Positions 17,357-26,036 of a DNA stretch of 64,000 nt are shown piece by piece. Under the pieces are notes generated by a model, which was not told the DNA's origin, did not search any database, and was given only the letters and a program-made list of their open reading frames with translations. Made by a program: the position numbers and the translations under genes. This DNA comes from Ruminococcus sp. (lineage in GTDB: Bacteria > Bacillota > Clostridia > Oscillospirales > Ruminococcaceae), in NCBI GenBank assembly GCA_017542475.1, contig JAFXXD010000031.1, positions 18,106 through 82,105 of the forward strand. The letters run 5' to 3'. Position 1 is the first letter of the stretch. Every line of letters begins with the position of its first letter.

Positions 17357-17392
17357 TCTGCATACCTCCCGAACATTTTCCGCCAATATATC

Positions 17393-17421
17393 ATTATAGC
17401 ATAGTGTCCGAGAAAAAGCAA
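17393..17421 (-). promoter_or_regulatory. Sigma-A promoter of miaB
   Basis: Read on the minus strand: TTGCTT (17416-17421), 17 bp, TATAAT (17393-17398). The -10 lies 36 bp before the proposed TTG start, with GGGAGG between. Confidence 0.7.
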
Positions 17422-17429
17422 GCCCGCGG

Positions 17430-18002
17430 GTGTGAGAACTCAGAGCTGAGAGTCTATGACAACAGGGCACTATATATCAGTTGTCATAGTCGTCATAGTT
17501 GTCATTCAGAGCTAAGAGCTCAGTGCGCGTACCTTACCAATCAATAATACCTTGATATCTTGGTATCTTGGTATCTTGGTATCTTGACCGATGTAAAGCA
17601 ATAAAGTGAAATTGAACAGGGACGGAATTAATGAATATTGAAGAATGAATAATGAATAGTGAATAATTGCGGTGTCCGCTGACGCGGACGTATCTGAATA
17701 ATTGTAGGGGCGCATTCCGTGCGCCCGTGCCATTCACAATATCTGACGTAACACGGATTGTAGGGGCGGCGTCCCGCCGCCCGTTGGCGACCGATAAACC
17801 AACGGCAACCGATTGTAGGGACGCGCATTGCGCGTCCGCATAACGTTAACGGCAATTGATACGGATAATCGCGAACGACCATTGGTCGTCCCTACAATTG
17901 GTTGATTGAACGTATTCGTGTATGGGACGGCGCGGCTAACAGCTGACAGAGGGTCGCGGGTCCTGTTGGGACACCGCGCCAAGATACCAAGATACCAACA
18001 TT
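17430..18002. repeat. Mosaic of nested repeats between miaB and the mannanase gene
   Basis: This gene-free stretch of about 570 bp starts with AGAGCTC heptads around GTCATAG repeats (17437-17520). TTGGTATC octads follow (17549-17586), which reappear inverted as CCAAGATACCAAGATACCAA near 17980-18000. Between them lie a TGAATAA heptad arm with half a core, GGTGTCCGCTGACGCGGAC (17671-17689), and TGTAGGG hairpins (about 17701-17900). The outer octads look like the two ends of one element whose interior was filled by others. No gene is seen. Confidence 0.7.
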
Positions 18003-18030
18003 TTATGTGTATGACCTTTACATCTTGAAC

Positions 18031-18062
18031 AAGAAGAGCACCCGCTTGGGTGCTCTTTTTTT
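18031..18062 (-). terminator. Intrinsic, probably bidirectional terminator after the mannanase gene
   Basis: GAGCACCC-GCTT-GGGTGCTC (18036-18055) with a T run on the plus side and a TC-rich tail on the minus side. It lies directly 3' of the leftward mannanase gene and could also block plus-strand transcription. Confidence 0.75.
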
Positions 18063-18063
18063 G

Positions 18064-20157
18064 TTATTTGGTTGTTTCAGGCAGGGATTCTATCGCGTGC
18101 GCGTCGAGGCGCTGTATCGCGAGGGCGTCCATAGCCGTAACGCCGTCGCCTGTGTCACAGCAGTCGGCATTCGCCGCTCCCTCTGCCGAGAGCGCGTACT
18201 TGTCCTTGTTCGCTATCGACTGCAATATAGCCACCGCGTCCGCTACCGTGACCTTCTTGTCGCAGTTGGCGTCGCCTATGAGCGTCACCGCGGGAGCTGT
18301 TCCCGTGCCCGCTGCGGAGGTGGTGGTGGTCAGAGCTGTAACGGCTGTGGTCGTAGCCTTTGTTGTAGAAGTAGCAGTCGTGCTCGTCGGAGCAGTGCCG
18401 CCCTTGAACAGGTCAGCGGGTAGCTCATCGAGCGTGATGCAGTAGTCGCTGTTGTAGAGAGCCTTGAACTCGTCGTGGTCCTGATAGTTGTCGCCGCTTA
18501 CGAAGTAAGCCTGCTGTGAGTCGTACCACGGGCAGAAGTAGAGCCACGCCGCGTGCTCGACCTGAAGATTCTTCATCGAGGGGACGGAGTCGTTCTCAGC
18601 CATTGCCACCATTTTATTGCCCTTCACATAACCGTGTATCTTGTAGAATATGCCTGCCTCGGCGTCGAGGTTGGGACCCGAGGTCTTGCCGTCGTGGCGG
18701 TTGTACTGGGTGTTGTACTTGTCGAATGCGACGATGTCAACTCTGTCGTCGCCCGAGTACCACTTCGCCGACGAATCAGACCATGCGTAGAGGTTCTGCT
18801 CCCAGATGAGGTTGTGCAGACCGTACTCGTTCTCGAGGGTGTCCTGTAAGAGAGCCCACAGCTGCTTGTATACGACTGCTCCCTCCTTGGCCCACCAGAA
18901 CCACGCTCCCGAGCCGTCTATCGGGTCATCGGTGTGGCTGGGGTTGCCCTCAGCCTCGTGGAAGGGGCGGAAAATAACGGGAACTCCCGCGTCCTGAAGC
19001 TTTTGAAGCTCCGCGGCGAGATTCTTCATACAGAGCTGGAAGTACTCATACTCGACCGTGCCCTCTACCATACAATTGGCGGTCTTGAAGTCAGTCTTTT
19101 CGCTGTATGTGGTCTTCGAGAAGTCGAGCGGCTCGCCGAGGGTGTAGTCAGCCATTGCCGTCGGTACGTTCACGTGCCACGAAGCCGTGCATATGCCGCC
19201 CTTTTCGTTCGTCCATTCTATCATACGTCCCGCAACGCCGTCGTCCCACGCATAGCACGGGCAGTAGCTTCCGAAGTCGAAGCCCTGTATCGCGGGATAT
19301 TTGCCCGTCAGCTCGTAGACAAGGTCCACGTCGAGGTCGTAGTTGTTGTAGGTGTAGTTACGGTTCTGCGTGCTGTAGGTGTATACCTGCCCGTCGGGAC
19401 CCGTGCAGTGCCACGGGAACTTGTGCCCCTGCTCGTCCTCATCATAGCTCTCGGGGTCTATCTCGTAGACAGTGCCGTCCTGATCGGTGCACTTGTCGGC
19501 GTTCTCGTCGTAGCGGATAGTGGTCTGCACCTGATTTCCGCCGCCGTATATCTGCTGCTGACCCGAGAGGATATTCGTGCCGTAGACACTGTGCAGGTAC
19601 TTCATCAGAGCCTTAGCCTCGGGAGTAGCGTCGGGGTCGCAGGTCTCGGCTGTAGCAAGCGAGAGGTCGGGGAAGACCGCCTCGGAAACGGTAACGGTGT
19701 CTATTGCCATATAGCCGTACTCATTGATGAACTCGATAGTGTTCACGCCCTTGTTGAGGCGTATCATACCGAAGTCGTAATCGCGCCACTCTGCGGAATA
19801 GCCCGCCTGTATGGTGTACTTCACTCCGTTAACCTTTACTGCCTGCTGACGTGCTCCGCCCTCGCCGCTGAGTATCTGAGCTCCGCGGACTGTGAGCTGG
19901 TACATCGCGTCCTCGGGGACAGTCACCTCAAAAGAGCCTGTTGCATTCGAGAGGTACCAGAAGCCCTCGCCCGAATAGTCGGGTATCTTCGTTTCGTAGA
20001 TGGAAGTCCAGAGGTCAGCGCCCTTTAAGTCCTCGCCCTCGATGGTGTAAGGGAAAGCCGTGTCCGCTGCCCGTGCGGGAGCTATGTAGGGCATACCCGC
20101 CGCTGTTACTGCTGCTGCCGAGATAGCCGACAGCACCTTGCCTATGAATCTGTTCAT
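18064..20157 (-). CDS. Dockerin-bearing GH26 beta-mannanase with N-terminal CBM
   Basis: A 697-residue secreted enzyme. A signal peptide (to about residue 30, ending ARA) is followed by a beta-sandwich of CBM35 type (about 35-165: YTIEGEDLKGAD ... GVNTIEFINEYGYMAIDTVT). The GH26 catalytic domain (about 175-580) has the acid/base Glu in VIFRPFHEAEG and the likely nucleophile Glu in MVAMAENDSVPS, with GAWFWWAKEG between. A Thr-rich linker leads to a type I dockerin (last 65 residues: GDANCDKKVTVADAVAILQ and DTGDGVTAMDALAIQRL). GH26 members mostly cleave beta-1,4-mannan; the dockerin would bind a cohesin, perhaps in a cellulosome. It has its own promoter and stands alone. Confidence 0.9.
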   Translation of the reverse strand: MNRFIGKVLSAISAAAVTAAGMPYIAPARAADTAFPYTIEGEDLKGADLWTSIYETKIPDYSGEGFWYLSNATGSFEVTVPEDAMYQLTVRGAQILSGEGGARQQAVKVNGVKYTIQAGYSAEWRDYDFGMIRLNKGVNTIEFINEYGYMAIDTVTVSEAVFPDLSLATAETCDPDATPEAKALMKYLHSVYGTNILSGQQQIYGGGNQVQTTIRYDENADKCTDQDGTVYEIDPESYDEDEQGHKFPWHCTGPDGQVYTYSTQNRNYTYNNYDLDVDLVYELTGKYPAIQGFDFGSYCPCYAWDDGVAGRMIEWTNEKGGICTASWHVNVPTAMADYTLGEPLDFSKTTYSEKTDFKTANCMVEGTVEYEYFQLCMKNLAAELQKLQDAGVPVIFRPFHEAEGNPSHTDDPIDGSGAWFWWAKEGAVVYKQLWALLQDTLENEYGLHNLIWEQNLYAWSDSSAKWYSGDDRVDIVAFDKYNTQYNRHDGKTSGPNLDAEAGIFYKIHGYVKGNKMVAMAENDSVPSMKNLQVEHAAWLYFCPWYDSQQAYFVSGDNYQDHDEFKALYNSDYCITLDELPADLFKGGTAPTSTTATSTTKATTTAVTALTTTTSAAGTGTAPAVTLIGDANCDKKVTVADAVAILQSIANKDKYALSAEGAANADCCDTGDGVTAMDALAIQRLDAHAIESLPETTK

Positions 20158-20216
20158 TGAAATCCCTCCAAAAATAAACGATCGCCGCGCCTAAACGGCT
20201 TAATTAATCTGCTTTA

Positions 20217-20245
20217 ATTATAGCGATATTAAAGTAATATTTCAA
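20217..20245 (-). promoter_or_regulatory. Sigma-A promoter of the mannanase gene
   Basis: Minus strand: TTGAAA (20240-20245), 17 bp, TATAAT (20217-20222). The leader is about 55 nt and carries GGAGGG before the ATG at 20157. Confidence 0.75.
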
Positions 20246-20316
20246 GAAGAATTTATGAACAGTATATAATTTCGTAGTATTGTCTAAATCATCACTCAGT
20301 TTTTGCACGGATAAAG

Positions 20317-20345
20317 AAAAAAGCTACTTAAATAAAGCAGCTTTT
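20317..20345 (-). terminator. Intrinsic terminator after the small unknown gene
   Basis: Minus strand: AAAAGCTGC, an 11-nt loop, then GTAGCTTTTTTC. It lies about 60 bp downstream of the stop at 20406. The remainder of 20246-20405 holds only AT-rich sequence. Confidence 0.7.
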
Positions 20346-20405
20346 AATCGAATTGATTTAATCAATCAGGTGAAATCATTTTCAGCATTAACAAGATGTC
20401 CGATA

Positions 20406-20690
20406 TCATACCGCAAGAGCCTTGTCCAGCCACACCTTCGCGATGTCGAGCGCCTCGTACAGTCCGCACTCGCGCTCCGTGTTCTTCACGAAAGCCTTTA
20501 TCGGGTCGGTCTCGTTGGTGTCCATCTGTACGACCCTCACCTTCGAGGTGACCTCCTCGCCGTTCTCGTTGGTGGTCGTGCCGAGTATCTGTATCCATAT
20601 TACATACGGGTCAGCCATATAGCCGTAGTATATCTGGCTGCCGTTTCTCACGAGCGGATAGCCCTTGTATGTGAAAAATTTCTCGCTCAT
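20406..20690 (-). CDS. Small protein of unknown function
   Basis: A 94-residue soluble protein beginning MSEKFFTYKGYPLVRNGSQIYYG. The ATG at 20690 has GGAGG 7 bp upstream; a start 6 codons earlier would cover this site. The sequence is rich in Tyr and contains a beta-type N-terminal half (IYYGYMADPYVIWIQILGTT) and a helical C-terminal half (TERECGLYEALDIAKVWLDKAL). No signal peptide, membrane segment or known motif is visible. It lies between the DUF4340 gene and the mannanase gene, with a half repeat upstream and a terminator downstream, so it is probably an independent unit. I do not recognise it. Confidence 0.75.
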   Translation of the reverse strand: MSEKFFTYKGYPLVRNGSQIYYGYMADPYVIWIQILGTTTNENGEEVTSKVRVVQMDTNETDPIKAFVKNTERECGLYEALDIAKVWLDKALAV

Positions 20691-20794
20691 CAGTTTTCCT
20701 CCGTTCATATATTATGCTCGTGCAGGTGCCGGCGGCGGAACGCCGCCTCTGCACAATGCCGATTCAGCCGTTTTTGAAATCCATCGTCAAAGCC

Positions 20795-20830
20795 GATACC
20801 ACAAGCTAATGGCTAACGGCTAACGGCTTG
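20795..20830. repeat. Half copy of the two-hairpin core repeat
   Basis: GATACC (20795-20800), the outer end of the core, is followed by a GCTAATG/GCTAACG heptad arm of the type seen at 8156 and 25952. The other half is missing. It ends at the stop codon of the DUF4340 gene. Confidence 0.7.
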
Positions 20831-22378
20831 TCATTTCCACGTTGTCTTGAATTCCTCGTCCGTGTCGAGTATCTGAACGTTGTGTATCAGCGTCTCGACG
20901 AACGACTTCGTCACCGTGAACTTAGCCTCGCCGTTCACGACGATGAGTGCGCTCATTGCCGACTTATCGTAGAATTCAAGCGTTGTAGTCTCATTCGTAT
21001 ACGAATCCGTATAGGTCAGCTTCACCATAGGTGCTGCGGCGGGTATCTCCTCGCCGAGCGCGAAGCTCTCGGCGTTGCCGCTGATGAGGAAGCCGTAGAA
21101 CTGGCGGAAGCGCTCACTGTCGAAGCTCTCGCCGTTCTTGGTGGTGTTGATGTCCTCAGCCTTGTAGGAATCCTTCTTCTCGTTCGGGTCCTTCTTCTCG
21201 AGCCTGAACTCCGCCTTCTCGCCCGAGCTGCACTCGACGCTGAGGTCGGAGATGTTCCATACATAAGAGGCTATGAATATCTTCGAGGCGATGTCAACGG
21301 GCATTACCGTCGCCCACTGAGCCTTGTCCCCGCTGATGATGAAGATGACGTTGCCGCCCTTGAGCATACCGTAGTAGCACTTGCCGTACTCGCTGTCGGT
21401 GAACTGCTCGCTCAGCAGGAGTGTGTACTCATTGCCGTCGTCGCAGGACATAGTCACCGTGCAGAACGGATCCTTCAGCCCTGCCTCTGCGATGTCGTTT
21501 TCCGTGCAGTGTACGCTGTATATGCCCGCAGCACTCAGCCCGAACATACCCGTGGTGATGTCGGTCGAGCGCTCTACCGCGAGGTAAGCCGTCGTAGGCT
21601 CGACAAGGATGTGAGCCGAGGACGTACCGCCCGTATAGCTCGAATCGTCAGCCTTTTCGTCGTACTTTATCACGATATCGTAGTCGATGTCGCCGCGCTC
21701 TATCTTCAGAGTCTTCACTATCGGAAGCTCGTCGGGAGAGGCAAGAACAGTGGTATCAACAAAGTCCCACGCCGCCTTGCTGTAGTTGGCAAGCGCGGAA
21801 TTTCTCACGGTATACACCGTATTTATGCTGTCTATCATCACGTAGGAGACGTCGCCCGAGGGAGCCTCGTCGCCTATATACATACGGTAGAACTTACCGC
21901 TCTCGTACTTGATATCCGCAGTGATGCGCGGGCTTTCAAGTCCGTACTTGGCGAGGTCGGTGCAGTCCTCGGCGATGACGTCGCTGCTCGTCAGCTCATT
22001 CGCGTTGTTCGCGAGCGTGCCGATTATTGAGTTCTCCATTGCTATGTCCTGATAGCCGTCGAGAGTATACGTCGTGTAGGAAGAGCCTTCGTCCGTCGAG
22101 CTCTTCTCCTTCTGCACCACGTGGAGCTCGCCGCTCTCGTTCGTAACGTCAACGGTCTTGACAACGCCGTATTCAAAGCTCTGATTCGGGTCCTCGGGAC
22201 CGTCGGGAGCCGTATCGCTGATGATGATGACTTCCTTGCCGCTCTCGGAGACCTCGGACGAGGAGGAGCTCTCGCTCTCGCCGCCCTTGTCCTCGGTGAG
22301 CCTCAGTGCGGCATAGCCGCCGCCGAGCAGTACAAGTACACCGCTGAGCGCTATCAGACCCTTTGCAGTTTTATTCAT
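20831..22378 (-). CDS. DUF4340-type membrane-anchored protein of the Gld-like ABC locus
   Basis: A 515-residue protein with one N-terminal membrane helix (about residues 7-27, GLIALSGVLVLLGGGYAAL), an acidic Ser/Glu stretch, then a large extracytoplasmic part of beta-rich repeats (residues 60-515) of the kind called DUF4340. Its ATG overlaps the stop of the GldG-like gene (ATGA), so the two are coupled. DUF4340 proteins often accompany GldG/ABC-2 pairs, and their molecular role is not established. No catalytic motif is visible. The gene ends flush with a repeat. It is the last of the four-gene unit that starts at 25848. Confidence 0.8.
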   Translation of the reverse strand: MNKTAKGLIALSGVLVLLGGGYAALRLTEDKGGESESSSSSEVSESGKEVIIISDTAPDGPEDPNQSFEYGVVKTVDVTNESGELHVVQKEKSSTDEGSSYTTYTLDGYQDIAMENSIIGTLANNANELTSSDVIAEDCTDLAKYGLESPRITADIKYESGKFYRMYIGDEAPSGDVSYVMIDSINTVYTVRNSALANYSKAAWDFVDTTVLASPDELPIVKTLKIERGDIDYDIVIKYDEKADDSSYTGGTSSAHILVEPTTAYLAVERSTDITTGMFGLSAAGIYSVHCTENDIAEAGLKDPFCTVTMSCDDGNEYTLLLSEQFTDSEYGKCYYGMLKGGNVIFIISGDKAQWATVMPVDIASKIFIASYVWNISDLSVECSSGEKAEFRLEKKDPNEKKDSYKAEDINTTKNGESFDSERFRQFYGFLISGNAESFALGEEIPAAAPMVKLTYTDSYTNETTTLEFYDKSAMSALIVVNGEAKFTVTKSFVETLIHNVQILDTDEEFKTTWK

Positions 22379-23988
22379 CGGTTCTTTCTCCTTAACAGTA
22401 CAACAAGTCCTATGAGGGCGATTATAGCGGGGATAACGAGGATAGCGAATATCTCGATGAATCTTACCTCGCCCGCTGTCGGTGAGATGGTGTTCATCTG
22501 CAGCGACTTCTCGGGAATGATGGAAGCGCCTGTCTCCTTGCCCGACATACCGTTGATTATGTTCAGAAGTGCAGAGGCATTGTTGTAGGTGTTTGCGCTT
22601 GAAACTATCGAGCTGTCAAGCATATACGGGCTGCCTATAACGAGGAGGTCGCTTCCGTACACGCTGAGACCCGACGAGGTCTCCTTCCTTGCCTTGACAA
22701 CGATGTTGTACTCGGCTCTCTCGCTCGAATCGGAATCGTCAACGAGTGAAGCGGTGTAAGCCGTGTCGTTCGACTTGATGAGCTCCTTGATGACAGTCTC
22801 GTTGTTCTTGCCGACAACTGTGATAGTTCTGCCGAAGGGAGCAACTATCGGGAGAGTATCGTTCGGGAGAGCGCCTACCTCTTCGGTATCGCTCACCTTG
22901 ACAGTAGGATAGAGCTGCCCCGATATCTGAACGCTGTTCTTGTCGTCCTTGATATAGTTTTCCTCTATCTGTACCTTCCAGTCAGCGAGGAACTCGGTGA
23001 TGTTGGGGAGGTTCAGCGCGTCGAGGCTGGGGACATATATCATATCCTTCTCGTACTCGCCGTTGTTGTAGAGGAAGTCGGTCATCTTGCTGATGACGTC
23101 CTCGGAGAAGTCGTATGCGGGGCAGCAGAGCACGAGCATATCGTAGCCGCCGAGGTCCTCTGTAGCGATGTCTATCTCAGTGCAGTCGTAGCCGTTCTTC
23201 GAGAGGAACTGCTCTGTGGAGTATGCGATGTTGGCGCCTATCTGGTCAACGACAGAGCTGCCGTTGAGCTTGCTTACAACAGCCACCTTTATCGGCTTGG
23301 AATCCGCAACGGACATAATAGCCGAGGTTATCGCACTCTCGCCGCTGAATACCATACTGAGGGTACCTGTCTGCTGGCTTGCCTTCGAGGGAGATATCAT
23401 ACCGAGGATATCGTTCTGACCGAGAACCTTTACTCTGTCTCCGCAGGCGAATATCATGCTCTGCTCGGATATCTCACCGCTGTAGTTAGCCTTGTACTTC
23501 GCAATGACGTCGGGGTCGCGGTTGATATCAACGTACTTTACGCTGACACTTCCCTTGCCGCTCTCGGCGTACACGCTGTACTTGTCGAGTATCTGCGGTA
23601 TCATCGTATACGGTGTTTCAACATACTGTCCGTAATACTGATAATAGTAGCTCGGATACTGCGCTTCGAGGGTCTGGAATACTGATTCCGGAGATGTAAC
23701 GACGATATCAACGTCCTTGTCGAGCTTCTTCAGAGCGTCAATGGACTCGTCCGTGAGCTCATATCTGTTATCGCCCGTGAGGTCGAGCTTCACGGGGTAG
23801 CGCTTGACGATAAGTCCGCACATAAGGTTCGCGAGCACCACGATAGCGATAACGACTACCACGATCCCCAGCGACATCGAGCCGTATTTCAGCTTCTTGC
23901 CTCTGCCGCGCTTCTTGGGAGCGCCTGTCTTGCTTCCCTCGGCTGTCTCGCTTACCTTCTCTATTTCTTCTTTTTTGTTTTTGCTCAT
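22375..23988 (-). CDS. GldG-like auxiliary ABC transporter protein
   Basis: A 537-residue protein with a charged cytoplasmic N-terminus, a membrane helix near residues 40-65 (MSLGIVVVVIAIVVLANLMC), a large extracytoplasmic ABC_transp_aux (GldG) domain and a C-terminal membrane helix followed by LLRRKNR. It belongs with the ABC-2 permease at 24014 and the ATPase at 24718. In gliding bacteria GldA-GldF-GldG is one transporter; homologous sets are common in non-gliding bacteria, where the substrate is unknown. The ATG at 23988 has GGAAGG about 10 bp upstream; an outer GTG at 24000 is possible. Confidence 0.82.
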   Translation of the reverse strand: MSKNKKEEIEKVSETAEGSKTGAPKKRGRGKKLKYGSMSLGIVVVVIAIVVLANLMCGLIVKRYPVKLDLTGDNRYELTDESIDALKKLDKDVDIVVTSPESVFQTLEAQYPSYYYQYYGQYVETPYTMIPQILDKYSVYAESGKGSVSVKYVDINRDPDVIAKYKANYSGEISEQSMIFACGDRVKVLGQNDILGMISPSKASQQTGTLSMVFSGESAITSAIMSVADSKPIKVAVVSKLNGSSVVDQIGANIAYSTEQFLSKNGYDCTEIDIATEDLGGYDMLVLCCPAYDFSEDVISKMTDFLYNNGEYEKDMIYVPSLDALNLPNITEFLADWKVQIEENYIKDDKNSVQISGQLYPTVKVSDTEEVGALPNDTLPIVAPFGRTITVVGKNNETVIKELIKSNDTAYTASLVDDSDSSERAEYNIVVKARKETSSGLSVYGSDLLVIGSPYMLDSSIVSSANTYNNASALLNIINGMSGKETGASIIPEKSLQMNTISPTAGEVRFIEIFAILVIPAIIALIGLVVLLRRKNR

Positions 23989-24013
23989 CTGTAATGACAC
24001 CTTCCTTTCTCAA

Positions 24014-24718
24014 TTAGCTCCAGCGTCTTCTGTCGAGCACCCTTACCGTCAGGAAGTTGAAGATAAAGGCGACGCTGATGAAGAATACCACGCTCGTGAG
24101 ATTGAACACGCCGCGTGTGAATTCCTCATATCTCGAATAGAACGAGAAAGAAAGCATTATCTTTCTGATGAAGTCTATCGAAATGTTAGATGCCAGTGAA
24201 TCAAAGAGGTAGAGCACGAAGAGTGCCAGCATACTTGCTACGGCTGCTGCCATCTGGTTCTCGGTGAGGGACGAGATGAACAGTCCGACCGCGATGAATG
24301 CGGCTCCGAGGAAGAGCATGGCGAAGTAGTTGCCGAGCAGCGACTGCCATACGACATCGCCGAGGTATGCGAGTATAAGCGAGTAGATGAAGACTACGCT
24401 CTCAGCAATGATGTAGAGAGTGAGAGCCGCGAAGTATTTGCCGAGAACTATCGACCACAGTCCTATCGGCGCGGTCAGCAGTCCCTGATCTGTACGGTTC
24501 TTCTTCTCCTCGCTGAGGAGCTTCATCGTGAGTATCGGTATGAGGAACAGCACTACGATGAACATAGAGCTGAACAGCGGCGAGGTCTCGGTAGTGCCCG
24601 AGGCGATAACGCCGAAGAAAAAGAATATGCCCGAAAGCAGTGTGAACACTGTCAGGAACACGTATGCGACGCCCGAAGTAAAGAAAGCGCCCATTTCACG
24701 TCTGTATATAGCTCCCAT
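24014..24718 (-). CDS. ABC-2 type permease (GldF-like)
   Basis: A 234-residue membrane protein with six hydrophobic segments (for example AYVFLTVFTLLSGIFFFFG and MAAAVASMLALFVLYLFDSL). The size and the first cytoplasmic stretch with RREMGAFFTSG are typical of ABC-2 permeases. It overlaps the upstream ATPase gene by one base (TAATG) and is followed by the GldG-like gene, so the three form one transporter. Direction and substrate cannot be told from sequence. Confidence 0.88.
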   Translation of the reverse strand: MGAIYRREMGAFFTSGVAYVFLTVFTLLSGIFFFFGVIASGTTETSPLFSSMFIVVLFLIPILTMKLLSEEKKNRTDQGLLTAPIGLWSIVLGKYFAALTLYIIAESVVFIYSLILAYLGDVVWQSLLGNYFAMLFLGAAFIAVGLFISSLTENQMAAAVASMLALFVLYLFDSLASNISIDFIRKIMLSFSFYSRYEEFTRGVFNLTSVVFFISVAFIFNFLTVRVLDRRRWS

Positions 24719-25848
24719 TACTCCTCGCCTCCTTCATTTTCATCGTCCGCAAAGGACTCATCTGCGGGAAGATTCTCTGTGACCTCTTCCTTTGTCTCTT
24801 CAGCGACCTCGGTGGCGATGAGCTCGCCGTCCCTGATATCGAGGTCGAACTTGGGCTTCTCGGCGGCGGGCTTTTCAGCCTTCTCTGCGCCGGGCATAGC
24901 GTCGCCCATAGTGATCTTGAGGAAGATGTCCTCGAGGGTCATATCCGAAAGCTGGAGCATAAGGATATTCCAGCCCTTGTCGCGGCAGAGCTGATTTATC
25001 GCGCGGCGGATATCCACCTTCTCCTCAGCCTCGACGTCGTAGTCGTAAACGCCCTTCTCACGCTCCATATCGGCGCGGACGTACTTGATGCCGTCGAGCT
25101 TCTTCAGCTCGGCAACGATAGCCTTCTTGTCCTCAGCCGTGTGGGTCGGTCCCTCGATGCGGAGGGTCATCTTGTGCTCGTTGGTTATCTTTGTGGCGAT
25201 GTCGTTGGCAGTACCGTCAGCCGCAACAACGCCCTTGTTGATGATGATTATCCTGTCGCATACAGCCTGTATCTCGGGGAGTATGTGCGACGAGAGGATA
25301 ACGGTATGGTTCTTGCCGAGCTTCTTTATAAGGGTGCGTATCTCGATTATCTGGTTCGGGTCGAGACCGACCGTGGGCTCGTCAAGTATGAGCACGGGCG
25401 GGTTGTTGATAAGTGCCTGTGCCAGACCCACTCTCTGCTTGTAGCCCTTCGAGAGATTGCGGATAAGTCTGCTTCTTACGTTGCTTATCTTGCAGAGATC
25501 GCATATCTCCTTGAGGTGAGCCTTTCTCGGGAGCTTGCACTTCTTGAGGTCGTACATAAAGCCGAGGTAGGCGTCAACTGTCATATCCACGTAAAGGGGC
25601 GGTATCTCGGGCAGATAGCCGATATTCGACTTTGCCTTTATCGGGTCCTCAAGGATGTCCACTCCGTTGATGAGTATCTGTCCCGAGGTCGATGAGATAT
25701 AGCCCGTGAGCATATTCATCGTAGTTGATTTTCCTGCTCCGTTAGGTCCGAGAAAGCCGAGTATCTCGCCCTTTTCGACCGTGAAGCTGATATCGTTGAC
25801 GGCTTGCTTGTCGCCGTAACGCTTGGTAAGGTTTCTGACCTCTATCAT
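24718..25848 (-). CDS. ABC transporter ATPase (GldA-like) with extended acidic tail
   Basis: A 376-residue ATPase. Walker A is GPNGAGKST (about residues 34-42), the signature is LSKGYKQRVGLAQAL, and Walker B is VLILDEPTVGLDP with a switch His in SSHILPE. After the ATPase core and the usual C-terminal regulatory region (about 220-310), an acidic tail of about 60 residues rich in Glu and Ala ends the protein, which is longer than most GldA homologues. It pairs with the permease at 24014. A repeat element lies directly upstream, probably within the leader. Confidence 0.9.
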   Translation of the reverse strand: MIEVRNLTKRYGDKQAVNDISFTVEKGEILGFLGPNGAGKSTTMNMLTGYISSTSGQILINGVDILEDPIKAKSNIGYLPEIPPLYVDMTVDAYLGFMYDLKKCKLPRKAHLKEICDLCKISNVRSRLIRNLSKGYKQRVGLAQALINNPPVLILDEPTVGLDPNQIIEIRTLIKKLGKNHTVILSSHILPEIQAVCDRIIIINKGVVAADGTANDIATKITNEHKMTLRIEGPTHTAEDKKAIVAELKKLDGIKYVRADMEREKGVYDYDVEAEEKVDIRRAINQLCRDKGWNILMLQLSDMTLEDIFLKITMGDAMPGAEKAEKPAAEKPKFDLDIRDGELIATEVAEETKEEVTENLPADESFADDENEGGEE

Positions 25849-25869
25849 TTGGCAATAACCTCCTGTTTT

Positions 25870-25987
25870 GAGCCTTTAGCTATTAGCCTTTAGCCTTTAG
25901 CTAATGGTATCGCTGACGCGATATTTTAAATAAGTCAGCGAAGCTGACACCAAAAGCTAATGGCTAACGGCTAACGGCTAATGGCTT
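25870..25987. repeat. Two-hairpin core repeat with AGCCTTT/GCTAACG heptad arms
   Basis: The core at 25906-25951 begins GGTATCGCTGACGCGAT and ends GTCAGCGAAGCTGACACC. The left arm has AGCCTTT/AGCTATT steps of 7 bp, the right arm GGCTAAC/GGCTAAT steps. Arms resemble those at 8074, but hairpin 2 has a different stem word. A weak promoter (TTCACA, 17 bp, TATTAT, minus strand) may lie at 25990-26020. Confidence 0.85.
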
Positions 25988-26036
25988 ATTTATAATAATA
26001 CTAATGTGTGATAACGTTGTGAAAGCAAAACGAACT

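Noticed and set aside
17549-17586. Octad repeats considered as a CRISPR array
   Set aside because: The repeats are directly adjacent with no spacers, and no cas gene is present.
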